Shown here: piece by piece, positions 1 through 10,942 of the stretch | Position numbering within the stretch: the first letter of the stretch is position 1 | Layout: every line of letters begins with the position of its first letter | Source: Tetrastigma voinierianum | Taxonomy: Eukaryota > Streptophyta > Magnoliopsida > Vitales > Vitaceae | Direction: 5' to 3' | Length of the DNA: 64,000 nt | NCBI GenBank assembly: GCA_016808115.1 | Contig: JAEQBH010001514.1 | Coordinates: forward strand, 1 to 64,000 | The notes under the pieces: model-generated | Databases searched by the model: none | The model's input: only the letters and a program-made list of their open reading frames with translations | What the model was told of the DNA's origin: nothing | Translations under genes and position numbers: made by a program

Positions 1-1545
1 GAAGAAAGGTATACCTCGAGACTTTCTTAGAAACAAATAGTAGTCGAATAAAGAAAAGTGGAAAGCCATGGATGGAAAAATGGTCCCTTGTGAAGAATCA
101 CTTGGAAGCTAGCTAATTTTCCAAAAGGAAAGAAGGAAATTGGCTGCAAATGGGTTTATGCTCAGAAAGAAGGATTTCCAAGCAAGAATGACGTTCGCTA
201 CAAGGCAAGAATGGTAGCTAAAGGCTATGCTCAGAAGGAGGGAATTGACTACAATGAGGTATTTTCTTCTGTTGTAAAACATTCCTCCATACGTATTTTG
301 TTAGCCTTGGTAGCATAGTTTAATATGGAACTAGTTCAAATGGACGTGAAGACAGCATTCTTACATGGTGATTTGGAGGAGGAAATCTATATAACTCAGC
401 CAGATGGTTTCAAAGTTGCTGGAAAAGAAAATTGGGTTTGTAAATTGAGCAAATCGTTATATGGTTTGAAGCAATCGCCAAGGCAGTGGTATAAGCGATT
501 TGATCAGTTCATGATAGGCCAGAACTACACCAGAAGCAGTTTTGATCACTGTGTGTATTTCCGCAAGCTACAAGATGGATCTTTCATATACCTTCTCTTG
601 TATGTTGATGACATGTTGATAGCATCAAGGAATCAAGAGGAGATATGCAGATTGAAGGCTCAAGCGAGCAAGAGGTTGAAATGAAAGATGCAGGTGAAGC
701 CAAGAAGATTCTCGACATGGAAATAGCGAGGCAGACGAGAGGGCACACTTTGTTTAACTCGAAGCCGATATTTGAGTACTGCAAACGCTTTGGTATGCAG
801 AAGACCAAACTGTAAATTACCCACTTGCTCCTCATTTCAAGCTTAGTGCTTCCACGGTGTCCAAGACGAGAAGAGAGCAAGGAATATATGTTAAAGGTTC
901 CTTATTCAAATGCAGTGGGTAGCTTGATGTATGCTATGGTGTGTCTGAGCGACATTTCATGCAGTTGGGGCTGTGGCCAGTATACATAATCGGAAAAGAA
1001 CATTGGCAAGCAGTGAAATGGATTCTAAGGTACATTAAAAAAACCTTAGATGTTGGTTTGATATTTAAGAAGGATGATATGGTTGGTCAGCATGTAGTTG
1101 GATATTGCAATTCGATTATCTTTAGTGATCTTGATAAGCGATAGATCCGACTCACGGATTTATGTGTTCTCTTGCAAAGCTTGATTAGTTGGAAGTCTAC
1201 TTTACGATCGGCTTGATGGCCTTATCTCTGACGGAGGCGAGGTAGCATATGCGTCAGTAGTTAAAGAGAGCAATAGAGACTCACAAAGGGTTGCTTGATG
1301 ATTTGGGTGTTGGTCAAAAATAGGTTACAGTATTTTGTGACAGTCAGAGTGCTATTCATTTAGCGAAGAACCAAGTTTATCATGCACGGACGAAGCATAT
1401 TGATGTGAGGTATCATTTTGTGCGGGAAATCATTGAAGAAGGTGGAGTCTTAGTTCGAAGATCCAAGATTGATGAGTAATCCTGCGGATATGTTGACTAA
1501 GGTGGTGACAGCGATTAAGTTTAATCATTGTTTGGGCTTGATCAA
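1..1545 (+). pseudogene. Ty1/copia pol fragment (reverse transcriptase and RNase H), Tork-like
   Basis: Copia polyprotein that enters from the left edge. The reverse transcriptase start is at about 150-300 (ARMVAKGYAQKEGIDYNEVF), and the open stretch 325-684 carries the core motifs QMDVKTAFLHG, KSLYGLKQSPRQWYKRFD and the catalytic YVDDMLIAS. RNase H follows at about 1230-1480 with VFCDSQSAIHLAKN and ARTKHIDVRYHFVRE. The frame is broken: a TAG replaces a glutamine codon at 316-318, a shift lies near 655 where the frame for MKDAGEAKKIL takes over, and stops sit near 1321 and 1477. The protein would copy element RNA into DNA in virus-like particles, but this copy cannot be made as one protein. 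Clade assignment to Tork is from motif style and is less certain than the copia assignment. Confidence 0.9.
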
Positions 1546-1633
1546 CATTGCAAAAGTTTGATTCGTGGATTGGCGCACTTAGGAGCGTTACAACTTTTGT
1601 TAAAAGAGAAGTTCTGAATGGGATCGCATATTT

Positions 1634-1648
1634 TCAAAGGTGGAGATT
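1634..1648 (+). other. Polypurine tract of the left copia element
   Basis: Purine-rich stretch with GGTGGAGA directly before the 3' LTR, in the place where plus-strand DNA synthesis starts in copia elements. Confidence 0.7.
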
Positions 1649-2101
1649 TGTTGTTTTTGTCAAAATGCAATCCCACATCGTTTAGTTGTGGGTTTTGCTT
1701 TCTCCCTTTAGCCTATAAAAGGGGCTTCCCTTCTTTGTTTTACATACACCTCTCCCCATCCACTTAAGGCTATTTGTAGTAATATCCAATTGTTTTGGGT
1801 ATTTACTTTTTGTCTCAATTTCTTAGGAAATTGATTTGTGGTCTTAAGCTTGTATTTTCTCTTTCATTAGTGGAAGTTGTTGATTGGCCAGCTCAGGACG
1901 TAGGCTATTCTTAGAAACTAAGTAAGTATAGTGTCTTTATTTGGTATTATTTTAAGTATATATTTAAGCTGTGTTATTTTTATATCAGAGATTTACCATG
2001 TATTTCCGCTAAAGTTACTATTAAGCGATCGGAGCACTATTCACATGAATAGAAACATTTTATTAATTTACCAGGAAAGCTAACTTTGGATTTTCCCAAC
2101 A
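1649..2101 (+). mobile_element. 3' LTR of the left copia element
   Basis: The 453-bp block begins TGTTG and ends CAACA, the inverted termini expected of a copia LTR, and lies immediately after the polypurine tract. It contains a TATA-like TATAAAAGG at about 1713 for transcription. The right flank (2102 on) continues as sequence shared with 16710 on, so the LTR edge coincides with an insertion site in the duplicated S-RLK 3' flank. The 5' LTR is outside the window, so the target duplication cannot be checked. Confidence 0.85.
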
Positions 2102-3812
2102 TATACACTTACGTTCAATATTTGTATATTTACTATGAGATTGAATAAGTTCTACTATCTTGACAATAATCAGTGTAATATCTTTTTAGAATACACTTTA
2201 CGGAAAATAATTCCTTGTAAAATCTGATGTTTCAAGTTGAAGACTTTATTTGAATAAGTTGCATGAATATTAAATTTTACCCTCAGAGAATCTGTAAATT
2301 GAAGCCTCTTGAACACCTAAAGTGTGAAACAAAAGAATTTTTCTCTTTGTGATTTTATGTATTATCTCTACTAAATAGAATTCAAATCAAAAATGATGAA
2401 ATAAAGCTGATTCTTGGACCCCTAAGCTTGACTTTGGATCAGTCTCATCAAATGCATGGTCTAGATTGAAGAAAGGTCCAAGTCCAACACGAATTCGAGA
2501 AATCAGGAAAATATGTATACATTGGGGGAATCCTACCAAAATGTCTTCCAAAACAGCTACACACCTTCCTTTGAATGGTACTTAGTCTCATTGAATGCGT
2601 CTTTTTTTACTATTTCCCTGGAGACGGAGAATCTGAAACCTTTTCTCTTTATTTTAGGAGAAAGAAAACCAACAGACCCAGCTGGGGAAAATCAGGTATC
2701 TAATTTCTTCCTACTAATTTATCGGCATGAAAAGTTATTTCATGCTTCAATGTCAACCGCGTGGAAATTAGGGAAGTCTTTGGAAAATGACACAGGAAAC
2801 AGTTTTGGTTTAGAAACCTTTTTTTTCAACTTTAGACTGTTCTCCAAAACAGTTACTAAAATAGACCCTTAATTACCATTGAACTACTCATTTTCTAACC
2901 ATTTAAACAATTAATCATTATTCAATTTTTTTTGCCATAATATGTGGTATATTCTCTGGCACCATTTTTGTAACACATAGATGACTGATAAGCTTTGATA
3001 TAATACATAGGGCATAAGTTCATCAAAATAAAAGATTAAATAATTTAAGAATATATGAGATCCTAAGTAATTTTATTGCTGGATTCTCCTTTCAAAAATT
3101 TTATTAGACAACTAAACGCAATAAAAGGAAATAATATCATTGAGTATTTTCAAACACAACCTTAGACTGAAGCTAGGCGAAGTCAAATATGGCAACCTTT
3201 TCCTCTTGATGCTGGCCTCGGTAGCTGGTCATGCTTGAGGAGGGGGATGAAGTCTGGGACAAATACATTACAGAAACATCTCCATAGAAAAAATTAGTAT
3301 TTCTTTTGTTTAGTAATATGGAAGTCTTTCACCAGTGAAGAAGAAACTTCAATGGAACTCATGTTTTTCTTGGCTTTATTTTCATGTGTTTTACAGTTCC
3401 TTTCAGTGTTTGGAACATATTTCCTTAATTCCATTAATTTCTAATGGGTGGAATTAATAATTTAATTCCATTTTACAGTGTTTTTACTTAGTTTAGAAAT
3501 CACCCGAAAGAATTATTGTTTATTTTCATTCCAATGTTTGGTAAAAATAAGAATTAGAATGAAGAAGAAAATAAATTGATAATAATATCATATCACACGA
3601 TTTTAAGTAATTTTTATTATACTTCTATATTTTTTTACTAAATAATAATATTAAACAAACAATATATAATTATATATTTAAAAATAACCATAAAAATCAT
3701 ATAACCTATGTACAAATTACTTTTACTTTCTTCCATTTAAAAATATCTTTCAATATATATATAAATGTTGGATAATTATTTAGGGAAATAATTATTTTAC
3801 TTGATCAAATAA
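2102..3812. repeat. Segmental duplication, copy 1 (S-RLK 3' flank)
   Basis: This non-coding stretch aligns end to end with 16710-18424 on the same strand, with many small differences; shared landmarks include TTGAAGACTTTATTTGAAT and TCTCCAAAACAGTTACTAAA. Because the second copy directly follows S-RLK pseudogene A, this copy marks the 3' flank of another S-RLK unit that should lie left of the window beyond the copia insertion. It ends at about 3812, where a truncated copia element begins. The apparent 119-codon frame at 2513-2872 is not conserved in the other copy and is not called. Confidence 0.9.
3396..3812. mobile_element. Truncated MITE-like element shared by both duplication copies
   Basis: The start of the MITE seen in full at 18026-19240 (the GTGTTTGGAACATATTTCC landmark) is present at the same place here, so the MITE was inserted before the segmental duplication. 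The copy is cut at about 3812 by the adjoining copia element. Confidence 0.55.
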
Positions 3813-3833
3813 TAATATTGAGATACAGTAATA

Positions 3834-4103
3834 TTGAGAGGTGATTTGTTGTTTTTAGGACCTAAATACATTCAAGTGTGGTGTTTTTCATGGAAAGGTG
3901 GTCATTTTCCTTGCAAGATCCTATTTTTTGGTATTTTTCAGACTTTGAGAGACCTGTTTGAGTTAGATACTTACATGGTAACGAAAACCCTTAGGAGGAG
4001 TGTGTGTCATTATTGTCATAAGCCGGGACATGTACAAAAACATTGTAATAAGGCTGGGAATAAAATCAAATATTCAGTATGTTCATCATCAAAAATCACT
4101 TGA
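3834..4103 (+). pseudogene. Copia gag C-terminal fragment with CCHC zinc knuckle
   Basis: An 89-codon open frame ends in a perfect CX2CX4HX4C zinc knuckle (CHYCHKPGHVQKHC, about 4005-4046), the RNA-binding motif of the nucleocapsid part of copia Gag. The N-terminal half does not resemble Gag clearly and may be chance sequence joined at the truncation point. The capsid region is missing. Downstream protease and integrase remnants in the same orientation support the call. Confidence 0.75.
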
Positions 4104-4662
4104 TTCTACTACCTTATCGGTCTGTCGTCAGTCGTAAACCCAGCCCAACGTATGTTATTTATTTTATCACATGGGTCATTGACTATCAGAACCATCGACC
4201 ACATGACGGGTAATTCGGTTTTTACTACATTCAGTCACACCCTTACACTCTGTTGTTACCCATGCGGATGGGTCAACATCTTGTGTCCTTAGATTCGGGG
4301 ACAATTCATTCGACTATCTAATCACTTTGACATCATGTTTGAGTTTCTGCTGTTCTCTTTCATTTAATGTTTGTGAGTAAACTCACTCGTACTACTGGTA
4401 CGGTATCTCATTCTTTCGATCATTCTGTCGGGATCTTTCGATGGGCGGATTATTGGTCGGACGGAGTGCGAGGGTTTTATCCTTGAAACAAAGGTGTCAA
4501 AGTCTGTTACTTGTTTTGGGGTTATAACCCATTTGAATCACGTTATGCTGAGGTCATTATTCTCTCCTTTGTTGGAAAAGCTATATCCTTCGTTAGCCTA
4601 TCCTCATTGAACTGTGAGTCGTGTCAATGTGCTAAGCTTCATCGAGTGCATTTGAGTCCTAG
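4104..4662 (+). pseudogene. Copia protease remnant and GAG-pre-integrase domain
   Basis: Around 4290-4320 a frame reads LDSGTIHST, a decayed form of the D-S/T-G protease active site. At 4511-4662 the frame reads FWGYNPFESRYAEVI and then NCESCQCAKLHRVHLSPSV, matching the cysteine-containing end of the GAG-pre-integrase domain (the zinc-binding N-terminal part of copia integrase). The frame stops abruptly at 4662, where a gypsy LTR was inserted; the rest of integrase resumes at 6361. Confidence 0.75.
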
Positions 4663-6357
4663 TGTGACGCCCCATTTCCCAAGGGTCCCGTTGACCACCG
4701 TCAACCTGCGGAAAACCTGTGTGTCTCATATCATGAGACCCATACATGAGTAAAAATGGTCACACTGGCTTACACATCATACTCACCAAAATATATCCAA
4801 CTATATTACAATAGTTTCAAGAGTTGTTACCACTCTTAATACAAACATAAACAATTGTAATATTTCATACATGTTTACAAAAAGCATAATCAAAGCCACA
4901 TAATCGGCTTTCTTTCCAAAAGTGGCCTCTGTGAGCATTGTCTTTGAACACTCCATGTGGGGATCGCAGGCAGGTTGAGCAATGCCCGATAGTGATAATC
5001 TCCATGGGTTACTCCCCACCTAAGTGCTCATGCAATGGAAAAACACACATTCAAGTGAATTCATGATTACTACTCGAATATCTATATGCCCAATCTCATG
5101 TCTCGAGTCCTCACCGACTCCCTCACACATGTTTATGCCATGTATGAAAATTGTCTTCAAACAAAAATATTTGTTTTGGTGTGAGACAACCACTCAGATA
5201 TAATCACGTTTAGACCGATCCTCAGAGGTGAATTTGTTGGGTAACTCTCGAAGCAATTCATGAGCCTCTCGATGAATTGTTAGGCGATTTCCCAACACAA
5301 TTCTTTGGACAACTTTCCGATAGAATTTTATTGTTTTGGGTTACAAAAGGAATTCATTGTTTGGACAATCCTCAGATTTTATTGTCATACACTCTTTCTA
5401 CTATTCTGAGGTGCCCGGTGCATGAAATCGTTATGCGGAATTTCATCTGGCAGCATGTTAATATATGGCGTGCGTATATTAGCAAAATTACTTCTACAGA
5501 GCATGTTATTCGTTAAGCCTTAATAACAAAAATTATTTCACATGGGCTAATAAACAATTTAAGCAATTCATTTTGAACCGCCTAAGCACACAAACTACAC
5601 ACAAGACCACGTGAACAGTACAACCCTAGGTCTCAAAACTGTCTAAAAATTTCAGCCATCAGTCCCACTCTAGAGGACCGAAAACTCACGGCCATTTCGG
5701 CCCCAAACACTCCAACCACCAATAAGGTTCTTAAATAAGGATTAAATCAAGTAGGAGAAAACCCCCACCTTCCGGAGTTGTCAAAACTCCACAAAACCGG
5801 TACCCACGCGTAGCTTTTGCTTTGGGGAGCAACTTTGCCTCTTGGCTCATCGGGATTCGACGACCCGGTCACCGGGAAATTTAGAGAGAAGTTAGACACT
5901 CTCTCTCTAAAAACCTTCTCTTCCTTCTTCTCTTTCCTTTTTCCCTCTCTTTCTCCCTATTTGTGGGATACCGGGCGGAGAAGATGCTCTTTTCTTTTCC
6001 TTTTATTCCCTTTTTGTCCTCTTAGTTTGACTTTAAGAGCCACTTAACACATAGCTTAATAGAAGCCATTTATCTCTTATCCTTTCACTATTCATGTGAC
6101 ATGTGTCACATGGATTCATGTAGTAGGTGTCCTTGTCGCATCCAGCATCGCATCGCATCATGTGTACTTCTCACTAGAAACGTCATATGGCACCCGACGG
6201 TGCAAAGGCGTGAAATTCGTCTGAATTAAACGAAGTCATTAGATTTCAGGCGATTCAACGGTGAAGTCCGTTTCATCATCCGAGATCTAAAAAAATTCAG
6301 GATTTTGACGAAATTACAATTTTACCCTTTTGAAAAGTATAATTTTCTGGGTTTATC
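4663..6357 (-). mobile_element. Solo LTR of a Ty3/gypsy (Tekay-like) element inside copia integrase
   Basis: The block starts TGTGACGCCCC and resembles the left end of the chromovirus LTRs at 27309 and 35414 (CCCGTTGACCACCGTCAA; TGTCTCATATCATGAGACCC). Near its right end the reverse strand carries GATGAAACGGACTTCACCGT, also present at about 62248 on the plus strand, so this LTR is in minus orientation. Probable imperfect 5-bp target duplications are CCTAG (4658-4662) and TCTAG (6356-6360); the right edge is uncertain by a few bases. Copia integrase reads on directly on both sides. No internal gypsy genes remain, as expected of LTR-LTR recombination. The small frames inside are chance. Confidence 0.8.
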
Positions 6358-6360
6358 TAG

Positions 6361-6990
6361 AGTCAATATGAGCTTCCTCCTTTTAAGTTAGTTAATTATG
6401 ATGTTTGAGGTCATCAGTGATTTATCTCGTGTCACTTGGCTTTATCTGATCGTCTGAGCTTTTTTCTCATTTTAGTGCATTTTGTGCTGAAATTCCAAAC
6501 ACAATTTCGTGTCTTTGTTCAAACATTGAGAAGTGATATGCCAAGAATATTTGTTAAAAACATTTGGTCTTTATGTTACAAAATGGGATTCTCCATTAGA
6601 CCTTGTGTGTGATACACCTGCGAGAATGGGTAGGTGAGAGAAATAAGTCGACATCTTCTGTAAGAATTTTCGGGCCATTTTATTCCAAATGAATGTCCTT
6701 AAACATTTTTGGGCCGGCGTAGTCTCCACGGCTTGTTTTTTTTTAACAGGATGCCCTCATCGGTTCTTAATTGGTGCTCCTTACCATGGTTGTTTTCCAA
6801 ATAATCTATTGTTATACATTGATCGAGGTATTTGGATACGCGTGTTTTGTTCGAGATGTTCATCCTCAAGTCTCTAAACTTGATCGAAGTCCTTAAAATG
6901 TATCGCTGGGGATATTCGTGTTTTAAAAGAGGTATGAGGTATTGTGTCTGGCGTTCTTTATTAATACATTGATGTTGCATTATTTAAGAC
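6361..6990 (+). pseudogene. Copia integrase core, continuation after the LTR insertion
   Basis: With several shifts the region reads as rve-type integrase: SDLSRVTWLYL at about 6415-6450, a decayed form of the segment around the second catalytic aspartate near 6530, then MNVLKHFWAGVVSTACF at 6689, the hallmark segment after the DDE core. The following 7000-7340 is a poorly conserved linker between integrase and reverse transcriptase, with no separate gene seen. It cannot be translated continuously. Confidence 0.75.
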
Positions 6991-7340
6991 TACCCTATTT
7001 TCCCTTCCATCTCATTACGAGTCAAGGAAGGAAGAGACTTCTTGTTTATACTCTTTCCTCACTGGCTGCCTCTTAGAACCTTCTCCTATGAAATTAAAAC
7101 CTCCTATTACTCGGGTATACACTCGGCGCCAACACCCCCAATCTTGGGCCCTTTACTAGCTGCTTTGACATCAGATCCAGTTCTCAGTGATGATCTTCCT
7201 ATTACTATTCGTGAAGGTAAACGCCATTGTGTTCTGATTTCCTCATTTGTTTTATAAGCTGGTTTTATCACGGTCATGTTCTTTGTGTATCCTTGGATTC
7301 TATCTCTCTTAGAAAAGCATGCGTGAGGCTTTTATCTCAT

Positions 7341-8830
7341 CAGGGTTGGCGTAGTCTTTGTGGTGGAAAGAAATACGAGGCTTTAGATGACAATGGTACT
7401 GGAACTTGGTCTGATTACCTCTTGGGAAGAAAAGCCATTAGGCATGTGGGTGTTTGTAGTTAAAGTTAATCTTGATGGTTCAATTACTCGATTGAGAGCA
7501 CGACTTGTGGCTAAGGGGTATGCTCAGACCTATGGCATGGACTATCCTAACACTTTTTCCAATGTTGCTAAGATGACATATGTTCGGATTTTTATTTCCC
7601 TGGCTGCTACTTATCATTGGGATCTCCACTAGCTTGATATTAAGAATGTCTTTCTTCATGGTGATCTTCAGGAAGAGGTGTATATGGAGCAATCTCTATA
7701 GTTTGTTGCTCAAGGGGGGATAGGGAAGGTTTGTCGTCTTCAGGAGTCTTTGTATGGTTTGAAACAGAGTCCCCGTGCTTGGTTTGAGTAAATTAATTAA
7801 GTCGTTGAGAATTTAGCATGCGAAATAAGTGACCGCTCAGGTCTTACATATGGCTCTAATTTAGGTATCATTCTGTTGGTAGTATGTGGATGATATTGTT
7901 ATCACTAGGAGTGACTCTAAAAGTATCTCCTCTCTTAAGTCCTTTCTTGACCGGAGTTTCGCCACAAGACAGGGATGCTGATCCCTTCTTGAAGGCATTG
8001 GAGTTATCAAAACAAACATGGAATCTTCTAATCTTAATGGAAATATGTTCTTGATATATTGTTTGAGACTGGAAAGTTGGGGGTAAAACCATGCAGTTCC
8101 CCTATGGTTCTAGGCATATACCTTACTAGAGAAGGCAAAACATTTGAGGATCCTGAGAGATATAGAAGACTAGTTGGGAAGTTGAATTACCTTATAATCA
8201 CCCGTGCTAATATTGGGCACTTAGTCAGTAGTGTAAGTCAGTACATGTCTTCTCCAACGGTTGACCATTGGGCAGTTGTTGAACATATTCTATGTTACTT
8301 GAAAAAAGCCCCAAGATGTGGTATTTTATATAGTAATCATGGGCATAATAAAATTGAGTGCTTTTTCTGATGCAAATTGGGCCGGGATTTAAGGAAGGCG
8401 GGAGGTCCCGCCCGGTATTGTGTGTTGGAGAATCTAGTTTCATGGAAAGTAAGCGAGTGTAGTCTCTTGATAAGTGTAGAGTCAGAATATGAAACAATGA
8501 CGATAGAGAAACATAGTGTAGTCTCTTGATCTAGTGTAGAGTCAGAATATAGAGCAATGACATAGTCTGTGTGTGAGATCATGTAGCTCTATCAACTCTT
8601 GGTGGAAGTAGGCATTGAGACACCAGTCCCAACAAAACTCTGGTGTGATAACCAGGCTTCCTTTCATATTGCTTCTAATCCAGTATTCTATGAACGAACT
8701 AAGCATATTAAGATAGACTGTCATTTCGTCAGTGAGAAAATTCAACTCGGCTTGATTTCTACAGGATATGTGAAGACTGGAGAATAATTGGGTGATATCT
8801 TTAGAAAGGCCCTAAGTGGGGATTGGGTTA
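7341..8830 (+). pseudogene. Copia reverse transcriptase and RNase H
   Basis: Reverse transcriptase motifs run in order: WVFVVKVNLDGSITRLRARL and LVAKGYAQTYGMDYPNTFS (about 7445-7560), LDIKNVFLHGDLQEEVYMEQ (7635-7690), SLYGLKQSPRAWF (about 7748-7786) and the catalytic YVDDIVITRSDS at 7883-7918. The connection domain GVKPCSSPMV is at 8080. RNase H follows with NYLIITRANIGHLVSSVSQY and CDNQASFHIASNPVFYERTK (8643-8702). Stops at 7631 and 7699, and shifts between these blocks, make it inactive. A local tandem duplication lies at 8459-8560. Confidence 0.9.
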
Positions 8831-8887
8831 GTTATATATGTAACAAGTTGGGCATGATTAATATCTATACTCCAACTTGAGGGAGAG

Positions 8888-8978
8888 TGTTATAACATGT
8901 ATCTAGTTTACATATAGAGTTGCTATTGAGGGCTGTCTATAGAGAGTTATGTCTATTAGGAAAGGTGGAATTGGCTTT

Positions 8979-9057
<79 letters not shown>

Positions 9058-9238
9058 TGCCTATATATTCAATGGATCAATGAATAAAACACAAGGAATT
9101 CATTCCTCGAGATTCTTTTATCTTTCTACCCCCTCATTCAGGGTTTTACCACGATATATCGGGTTTCATTATTCTCTTGCCATCTTATTTTTGTGGGTCG
9201 ACATCATCCGGCTACACTTTAATTTCCCGAGTTGACAC
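8888..9238 (+). mobile_element. 3' LTR of the decayed copia element
   Basis: The LTR begins TGTTATAACATG straight after a purine-rich AACTTGAGGGAGAG tract that follows the RNase H reading frame. It contains a long TA microsatellite, then CAATGGATCAATGAATAAA (a polyadenylation-like stretch). The right end is set at about 9238 from the ACACA and the change to a different LTR-like sequence; it is uncertain by tens of bases. Confidence 0.65.
8981..9056. repeat. (TA)38 microsatellite
   Basis: An uninterrupted TA dinucleotide run of about 76 bases lies inside the copia LTR. It creates an artificial Tyr-Ile reading frame that is not a gene. Confidence 0.98.
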
Positions 9239-9502
9239 AATCACCCATCTACTAAATGATTATGTGTATTTGCATAGCCACCCATATGTTAAATGATTCT
9301 ATGGATGGTTGGATTTACATTTCCATAGATTGACACAGCCACACAATTATATTTTGTAGATTGACATTGTCACCTAAGTGATTATTTGATTTCTTGTGGA
9401 TTGGCGTTGTCATCCAATTGCTACTAACAATTACAGTGGATTCGCAAAACCACACAAATATTATTTGTTGTAATATTCCACAAGCTACACACAATCCCAA
9501 CA
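9239..9502 (+). mobile_element. LTR fragment of a third copia element, with degenerate internal repeats
   Basis: The stretch ends in CCCAACA, a copia-like LTR end, about 40 bases before gag-like sequence starts. Inside it a degenerate unit recurs at about 45-60 bp spacing: GATTGACACAGCCAC, GATTGACATTGTCACC, GATTGGCGTTGTCATCC and GATTCGCAAAACCAC. No initiator-tRNA primer site is recognisable after it. The left end is taken from the neighbouring LTR boundary and is approximate. Confidence 0.5.
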
Positions 9503-9539
9503 ACTAGCATGGTGGTGGTTTGTATTTAGGATTTAGGTG

Positions 9540-10720
9540 TCATGGCCAAAAATTATTGGGGCCAGAGGGTGGGGGTTGTTTAGTTGACAACAACAAATTA
9601 TTTATTATGGAAGTTCATGATGGAGGATCTCCTCAATTGCAAGGATTTATATGATCCTCTTGAGAGATAATCACTAAGCCAAGTAATATGTCAAATGTTG
9701 ATTGGATGAAGTTGAAAAATAAAGCGTTATGTGTCGTGTGCTGAGTGGATATTAGTGTCTACAACCATGTTTCCAAGAGAAAAGATCTCATTACTCTTTG
9801 GAAGGATTTGGAGATACATATCTGAGATAGATAACACAAGTAAAGATTTTATTGATGTGAAAGCTGATGAATTTGAAGTTCAAGGAAGGCCAATCAATTG
9901 TTGAGCAACTGAATGATTGCGAAGGGATGATCGCACAACTATTAGTTGCGGGTTGTTCTCTTGATATGAGACACAGGCATGCTTGCTATTCGACTCATTG
10001 CCAGACAGTGGGAATACTTTTGTGGTTTTTCTAGGAAGTTCAACCTTATAAGGAAAAGTCATGTTGGCTATAGTGAGAAATAACCTATTCAATAAAGAAA
10101 ATTTGAAGAAAGGACTTTGTGGGCATTAATACATTCCCTTTCACGGAGAGCAGTGGTGAAGTAAAAAGTAAGACTATGGGTAAAATATATCGAGGCAAAT
10201 CAGCTGAAAAGATAAAGTGTTATCATTGTAGTAAAATAGATCACATGAAAAGGTACAAGTTCTTGAAGCAAGGAATGAACCAAAAACCAAGGCGATAGAT
10301 AGAGGAGCAAAGAATACAGAAAGCCAGCTACAACCTCTTATCGGTGGCGTAAATTGTGCGTTATTCTGCGACCAAGAGATTATTGTCATGTAGCAAATCA
10401 AGATGTTGAGTGGGTGTGGACTCGGCGGCATTGTACCACTATGTCCCCAAAGGAATATTTCTCAAATATACAAAGCGGAGACTTTGGTATTGTGAAGATG
10501 AAAAAGTGTTTCAGGCGTTTCTCGGAGGTTTTAACCATTTGTCCATCCGTAACATTTTCTAATGGCATGGGTGTTATTGCGCTATGTAAATGTATCAAAG
10601 GTATCTGTGGACCAGAAAAAAGTTAAGGGCAGAAGTGGATATACACCCAAAACTCGAAAGCATTTATACACTGTATCCCCATGTTCCAATACATTACGTA
10701 AAGAGAGGGTAGATATAGTA
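9540..10720 (+). pseudogene. Copia gag and protease fragment (Tork-like)
   Basis: Broken frames read MSNVDWMKLKNKALCVV and DLITLWKDLE (about 9690-9815), then KFKEGQSIVEQLNDCEGMIA (about 9870-9930), the UBN2-type Gag region of copia elements. A damaged zinc knuckle CYHCSKIDHMKRY at about 10210-10250 has lost its last cysteine. Protease-like sequence follows with VDSAALYHYVPK and YTKRRLWYCED in another frame near 10410-10500. The element stops near 10720, where the S-RLK 5' flank begins; integrase onward is absent. It is not the same LTR family as the left-edge copia, so joining the two is not supported. Confidence 0.8.
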
Positions 10721-10942
10721 AGTTAGTTATTGAAGGTCTGGTGAAAGTGAGAGCCGGTTAATTCTTCCCTTGCTAGCGTGCCGTGGAATTTTCCTGAAGG
10801 ATACATGGAAAGGGGACCAACGAAAGGAGACTTTGACTCACCAGTCGTTGAGCCTAGGGTCTGCCACTGCCTGCTTTGGGATCTGGATAGCTATAAGATT
10901 ATCGATGGGCTGCTTAATCGCTGCTTATGATTTTTGGGTAGC
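10721..10942 (+). promoter_or_regulatory. S-RLK copy A 5' flank
   Basis: Non-coding sequence homologous to the 51640-51780 flank of copy B (shared GTGGAATTTTC, GACTTTGACTCAC and GCCTGCTTTG). The homology begins close to where the copia remnant ends, so only about 200 bases of the ancestral promoter region survive. No convincing TATA box is seen. Confidence 0.5.

Larger units (their letters stand above)
3813..9238 (+). mobile_element. Decayed Ty1/copia element, 5'-truncated, with nested gypsy LTR
   Basis: Order on the plus strand is gag zinc knuckle, protease remnant, GAG-pre-integrase domain, integrase, reverse transcriptase, RNase H, polypurine tract and 3' LTR, the canonical copia order. 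No 5' LTR or start of gag is visible. The body is interrupted by a minus-strand gypsy LTR at 4663-6357. Its family differs from the left-edge copia (motifs MDYPNTFSNVAKM, YMEQ, KQSPRAWF). Numerous stops and shifts show it is inactive. Parts are listed separately. Confidence 0.85.

Noticed and set aside
2513..2872. 119-codon open frame in the duplicated flank
   Set aside because: The other duplication copy has shifts in this stretch, there is no known domain and base composition matches the non-coding surroundings.
8978..9235. Frame starting with a long Tyr-Ile run
   Set aside because: It is translation of the TA microsatellite plus LTR sequence.
1..10720. One large copia element joining the left pol fragment with the 9540-10720 gag fragment
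   Set aside because: Gag lies downstream of pol in the same orientation, and the LTR sequences next to them (1649-2101 and 9239-9502) are unrelated.
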